The notes under the pieces are model-generated. The model saw nothing but the letters and a program-made list of their open reading frames with translations, was not told where the DNA came from and did no database searches. A program made the translations under genes and the position numbers. A DNA stretch of 64,000 nt, taken from Epiperipatus broadwayi (Eukaryota; Onychophora; Udeonychophora; Euonychophora; Peripatidae). Of the stretch, positions 60,953 to 64,000 are shown piece by piece; the stretch's first letter is position 1, and each line of letters opens with the position of its first letter. Location: positions 1,639,001 through 1,703,000 of the forward strand of contig JAQFVV010006306.1 in NCBI GenBank assembly GCA_028023455.1. The letters run 5' to 3'.

Positions 60953-60981
60953 CTGAAGAAAATTGCTGGGGCAATCGAAAC
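60953..60981 (+). ncRNA. Hammerhead-like motif, copy 9 (right palindrome arm)
   Basis: CTGAAGA, stem with AATTGC against GCAATC (its first G-C pair changed to A-C), then GAAAC. Confidence 0.45.
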
Positions 60982-61184
60982 CATCAATAGTGGGTTGTAA
61001 AAAGCAAGGTAAAAGTAATAAAGAACATAAATGATATTAATATTATATGGATTTGACAATGCAATAAGAAAGATAAAGTATTATACTTCATAAAGAAAAT
61101 ATAGCAGCAATCTATACATAGTGAAGAATTTGACAACAATACATTATCGGGATCAAGTTTTAAAAATGACTCACCATATATAAA

Positions 61185-61785
61185 ATGTCACATGATCACC
61201 ATTTCTTATGCTTGCTCATAACTGTTATTAAAACATGCAAAACTTTTCATACAGTAGTGCCACTCAGTGCAAGCCAGAATAATCAATGGATTCCAGAAGG
61301 CTTGTGCATAAAATCCTTATCTAGTACCTACTTATCCAATATCCCCAAACTAATTTCTAGCTTGTGGCTTCCGTCAGTGAGGAGCTTTGTATCTGAGAGC
61401 ACTGCACCTAGATCTTAGTGCCAGTCAGTGCAAGCCAGAATAATAAATAAATGCCAGAAGACTTGTGCATAAAATCTCTATCTAGTGTCTACTCATCCAA
61501 TATCTCCAGACTAGTTTCTAGCTTGTGGCTTTCATCAGTGAGGAGCCTTGGATCTGAGAGCACTGCACCTAGATCTTAGTGCCACTCAGTGCAAGTCAGA
61601 GTAAACAGTGCTCTCAGATCCAAGGCTCCTCATTGACAAAAGCCACAAGCTAGAAATTAATCTGGGTATATTGGATAAGTAGGCGCTAAATAGGGATTTT
61701 ATGCACAAGCCTTCTGGCATCCATTGATTACTCTGGCTTGCACTGAGTGGCATTATTGTATGGAGAGTTTTGCCTGTTTTCATAT
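61185..61785. repeat. Foldback family A, inverted copy with an internal tandem duplication
   Basis: It begins with the TCACATGATCACCATTTCTT head and ends TATGGAGAGTTTTGCCTGTT. The left arm core is present twice in tandem (about 61257-61420 and 61420-61585; shared AGTGCCA(C/G)TCAGTGCAAGCC and GAGAGCACTGCACCTAGATC), so the locus has two left arms and one right arm. Confidence 0.8.
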
Positions 61786-62371
61786 TTAAAATGCATACTA
61801 CACTCAAAATAAATAATCACACAAGAAAAACAAAATATGGTGTTCCCTTTACAAATGTCATTAGTTTTCTAGTACAAATGTTTACAGAATTGCAAAAAGT
61901 TTTATTAAAAAACAATTCAATTCTGTAAATTAAAATTTCTGCAACTTTAATTTAGAAAAAATAACAAAACATTATCTGTAAGATCAAAATATTTATGAAT
62001 TAATTAAAATTTACTTGCAACTTTAATCTCAGTAATACTTTCACATGATTTTTTTAAATAAAGATTCTTTCTATATTTAGCAGTGATATTTACACTTTAC
62101 ACAGGCCTGCTTATCCACCTAAATTACAGCTCGATAATAGTATTATATAATCATAAAATATCATACAGCATACAAGATAATAGTACTTAATAAAAAAAAT
62201 ATTCCTACGTTGAATATTATTTTAAAAGTTTTTAATTAGTGTGTTGAGTAATGTATAAAAAAAAAATACTCCATTGTCTCAGGATTTAAATGCATAATAA
62301 GAATTATAGGTTGTTTCAACAAAATACAGCAATGGAATATTTTGTTTTAAAAATATACTGCAAAAACTTAC

Positions 62372-62474
62372 CAGCTTTTATCCACATCCATATCCAATGA
62401 TCCAATTCTGTCCACCAACGAAGTTAAGTTGACAATCTCAAGATACTTGAAAATCTTATCATTATGTTTTCCAT
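62372..62474 (-). CDS. ABCD4: ABCD4-type transporter, third coding exon from the 3' end
   Basis: A 103-base exon with acceptor TTGTCATAG and donor GTAAG. It encodes DGKHNDKIFKYLEIVNLTSL, then VDRIGSLDMDVDKSW; the first and last codons are split with neighbouring exons. This is the helical stretch between the Q-loop and the ABC signature; ABCD4 proteins have an EIxRFLELAxLxxLV...DWxWYDxLSPGE arrangement here. The splice phase (ends TG, next exon starts G) restores the Trp before YDILSPGE. The gene continues beyond the right edge; about 118 C-terminal residues of an expected 600 or so are in the window. Confidence 0.9.
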
Positions 62475-64000
62475 CTATGACAATAAAACATTGTAAAGTA
62501 AAACAAAATTAGTTCTGTAAAAAAATATACATTAATTTGATTAAATAAAATAATAAATCAGCAACGAATAATTATTGAAAAACAATCCGCCCATTGCAAT
62601 GTATATATATTGAACCGGATGCTTTATCCGATTCAATAGTTTCATCACAAAAATAAAAACAACTTTTGTTTTAATAAAGTTTTAAAAGAAAACTATTTAA
62701 AAGTTTTGTATATAAGAGTACATGTAATAACACACATATTCAGTTATGTTATAAAATTCTGTCGTTTCTACTTTTTAATAGATTTTATTTTTAAAATAGT
62801 TTTCTTTTGGTCGCTTATTGTTTTTTCAAAGTAATTAAAGGCAAGCAAAATATTCTAAATTTTTTTAAAAAAAAGTTAATCCTAAAATTGTTTTTTTTTA
62901 AATTGCATTCTTCTTGTCGTTTTGATAGTAATCAATTTTTAATTTATTTTAGTCAAAGCTGAGACTTGTTTTTACATTTATTTTTTTTAATTAATTCAAA
63001 ATAAGATTACCCTGGTTAGAATCTTTAATTACGATTAAGTCTGAGATAAAGATTTGCCCTGGTCAAAAACTACTAATTAAAAGATGTTATGAAAAGAGCT
63101 TATATAAATAGACCTGGGATTCGAACTAATTATTCTTCAGTTATTGGTGCTTATTCTGCTTGATTAGTTTTGCTTCAACTTTTTGTATGCCATTAGGAAA
63201 GTGTGCCAAATTTAATTTACTTAAAGTCTTCACCAGAATTCTCCAATAGAATGAATTATATGTGCTGTGCTGAAAGACCTCCGTAGTCTTAAACTTATAC
63301 CTCGAGGTAATCTGTTTTGTTTAACCTATCCAGGAGTTAAAGTCTCAGCTTAATCTTAAAAAGTAACATATTTTTAATATATCTTTTGCCTATTGAATTT
63401 AAAGATTTTAAGTATTTATTCTATTATTTTCTTATTGCATTTGTAGTATGTCTAGGAATCTTAGTTTTAAGATTCCTTGTTTGTCTTAAATTTATTTGAC
63501 AGAGCGTGTACTGAGAGTTTAGTTCTTAAAACTATTTAGATTTATAATTATTTCACTTTCTTAATAAATGCTTGAGCAGATGTAAATAATTTTCTGATTA
63601 TTTACATGTCTCCTATTGAGACTTTTAATTATTTTATAGCAGCTTAAGTTTGGCCAATCATTTGATTCGTGATTCACCAATTATATATGTCTGTTTTCCT
63701 TAAATCAGAGATTTAATGTTTTCTCAATTTTAAATTATCTATGCCGGAGTATTTTCTAAGGTTTCTATTTCTGTTAAATTGGAGAATTACGTTTTCTCCC
63801 ATAGTATGATTTATACTCCGTTGTATTCATTTACCATTTTTGTGTTCTTGCATTGTAATCAACCATGGCAATCTTCAATGTGGTTGACCATACAGCAAGT
63901 TATGCAGACAATATGATGTCACTAGTCAAGTAAAAGCCAAAGAATTTAACAATGCAATTAAAAGAAGAGATGATAAATATGCTTTATACATTCACTATGT
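62475..64000 (-). other. ABCD4: Probable further intron of the ABCD4-type gene; no exon seen
   Basis: I searched the minus strand for the Walker A exon (GxxGxGKT/S) and found none. The sequence is AT-rich with no recognised repeat family. The acceptor before 62474 shows that it is intronic at its left end. Confidence 0.7.

Larger units (their letters stand above)
60036..61098. mobile_element. Penelope-type inverted terminal repeats: a palindrome of about 1.06 kb with target duplication
   Basis: The left arm (about 60036-60500) and right arm (about 60565-61050) are inverted copies, roughly 85-90% alike. The centre is near 60540. Each arm has a hammerhead-like motif. The sequence ATATAGCAGCAAT occurs directly repeated at 60023-60035 and 61099-61111, which fits a 13-bp target duplication. 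The left arm matches the Penelope-linked segment at 41451-41762. No coding part lies between the arms. Confidence 0.75.
56318..62371 (-). other. ABCD4: Intron of the ABCD4-type gene, about 6.1 kb
   Basis: Bordered by donor GTAAG (at 62371 downward) and acceptor TTTAG (56318-56319). It contains a family C-like fragment near 57230-57310, family B copies, the Penelope-type palindrome at 60036 and a family A foldback at 61185. No further exon is seen in it. Confidence 0.85.

Noticed and set aside
61185-61807. Open frames in both directions near 61.2-61.8 kb
   Set aside because: Both are translations of the family A foldback arms; similar frames appear wherever that repeat occurs.

Overview
The window is eukaryotic: a very AT-rich, intron-bearing metazoan nuclear genome. 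The long near-random stretches hold no prokaryote-style operons, and the coding evidence consists of short exons with GT/AG borders or decayed retroelement ORFs. The transposon mix (Penelope-like elements, several LINE lineages, hAT, mariner and pogo/Tigger-like DNA elements, tRNA-like repeats, many foldback repeats) fits an invertebrate with a repeat-rich genome. A mollusc, possibly a cephalopod, is my guess from the style of the dispersed repeats; the species is not proven by the sequence.

Only one host gene is recognised. The minus strand from 47838 to beyond the right edge carries the last three coding exons of an ABC transporter of the ABCD4 type (62372-62474, 56241-56317, 47838-48016). 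They join in phase and encode the end of the nucleotide-binding domain: the signature LSPGEMQRL, Walker B with LDEATSAL, the H-loop ISVGH and the stop codon. The two introns are about 8.2 and 6.1 kb and are packed with repeats. The membrane domain and Walker A exons lie outside the window.

From 1 to 47837 I see no host gene. The layout is: LINE 3' end (1-1012); an inverted structure with hammerhead-like motifs around a TIR element (1387-2842); a small hammerhead-like foldback (4178-4368); tRNA-Gly-like repeats (5911, 18594); a pogo/Tigger-like element 11229-14351 hit by a solo LTR and a LINE 3' end; foldback families (14582, 16215, 23524, 24741, 26002); a LINE - Tigger-like - LTR nest (27205-30177); a hAT element with an 8-bp target duplication (32698-34952); a mariner remnant split by an LTR with a tRNA-Lys primer site, a second LTR-like unit and a Penelope end (36159-42259); a Penelope-like reverse transcriptase pseudogene (42300-43132); and a TIR element with internal tandem repeats (45917-47647).

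The most notable pattern is a motif that recurs nine times on both strands: CTGANGA, a stem whose pairs change together (GACTG/CAGTC or GATTG/CAATC), then GAAA. It resembles the catalytic core of a hammerhead ribozyme, known from Penelope-like retroelements. Several copies sit inside or between inverted repeats, and one pair sits in a ~1-kb palindrome bounded by a 13-bp direct repeat inside an ABCD4 intron.
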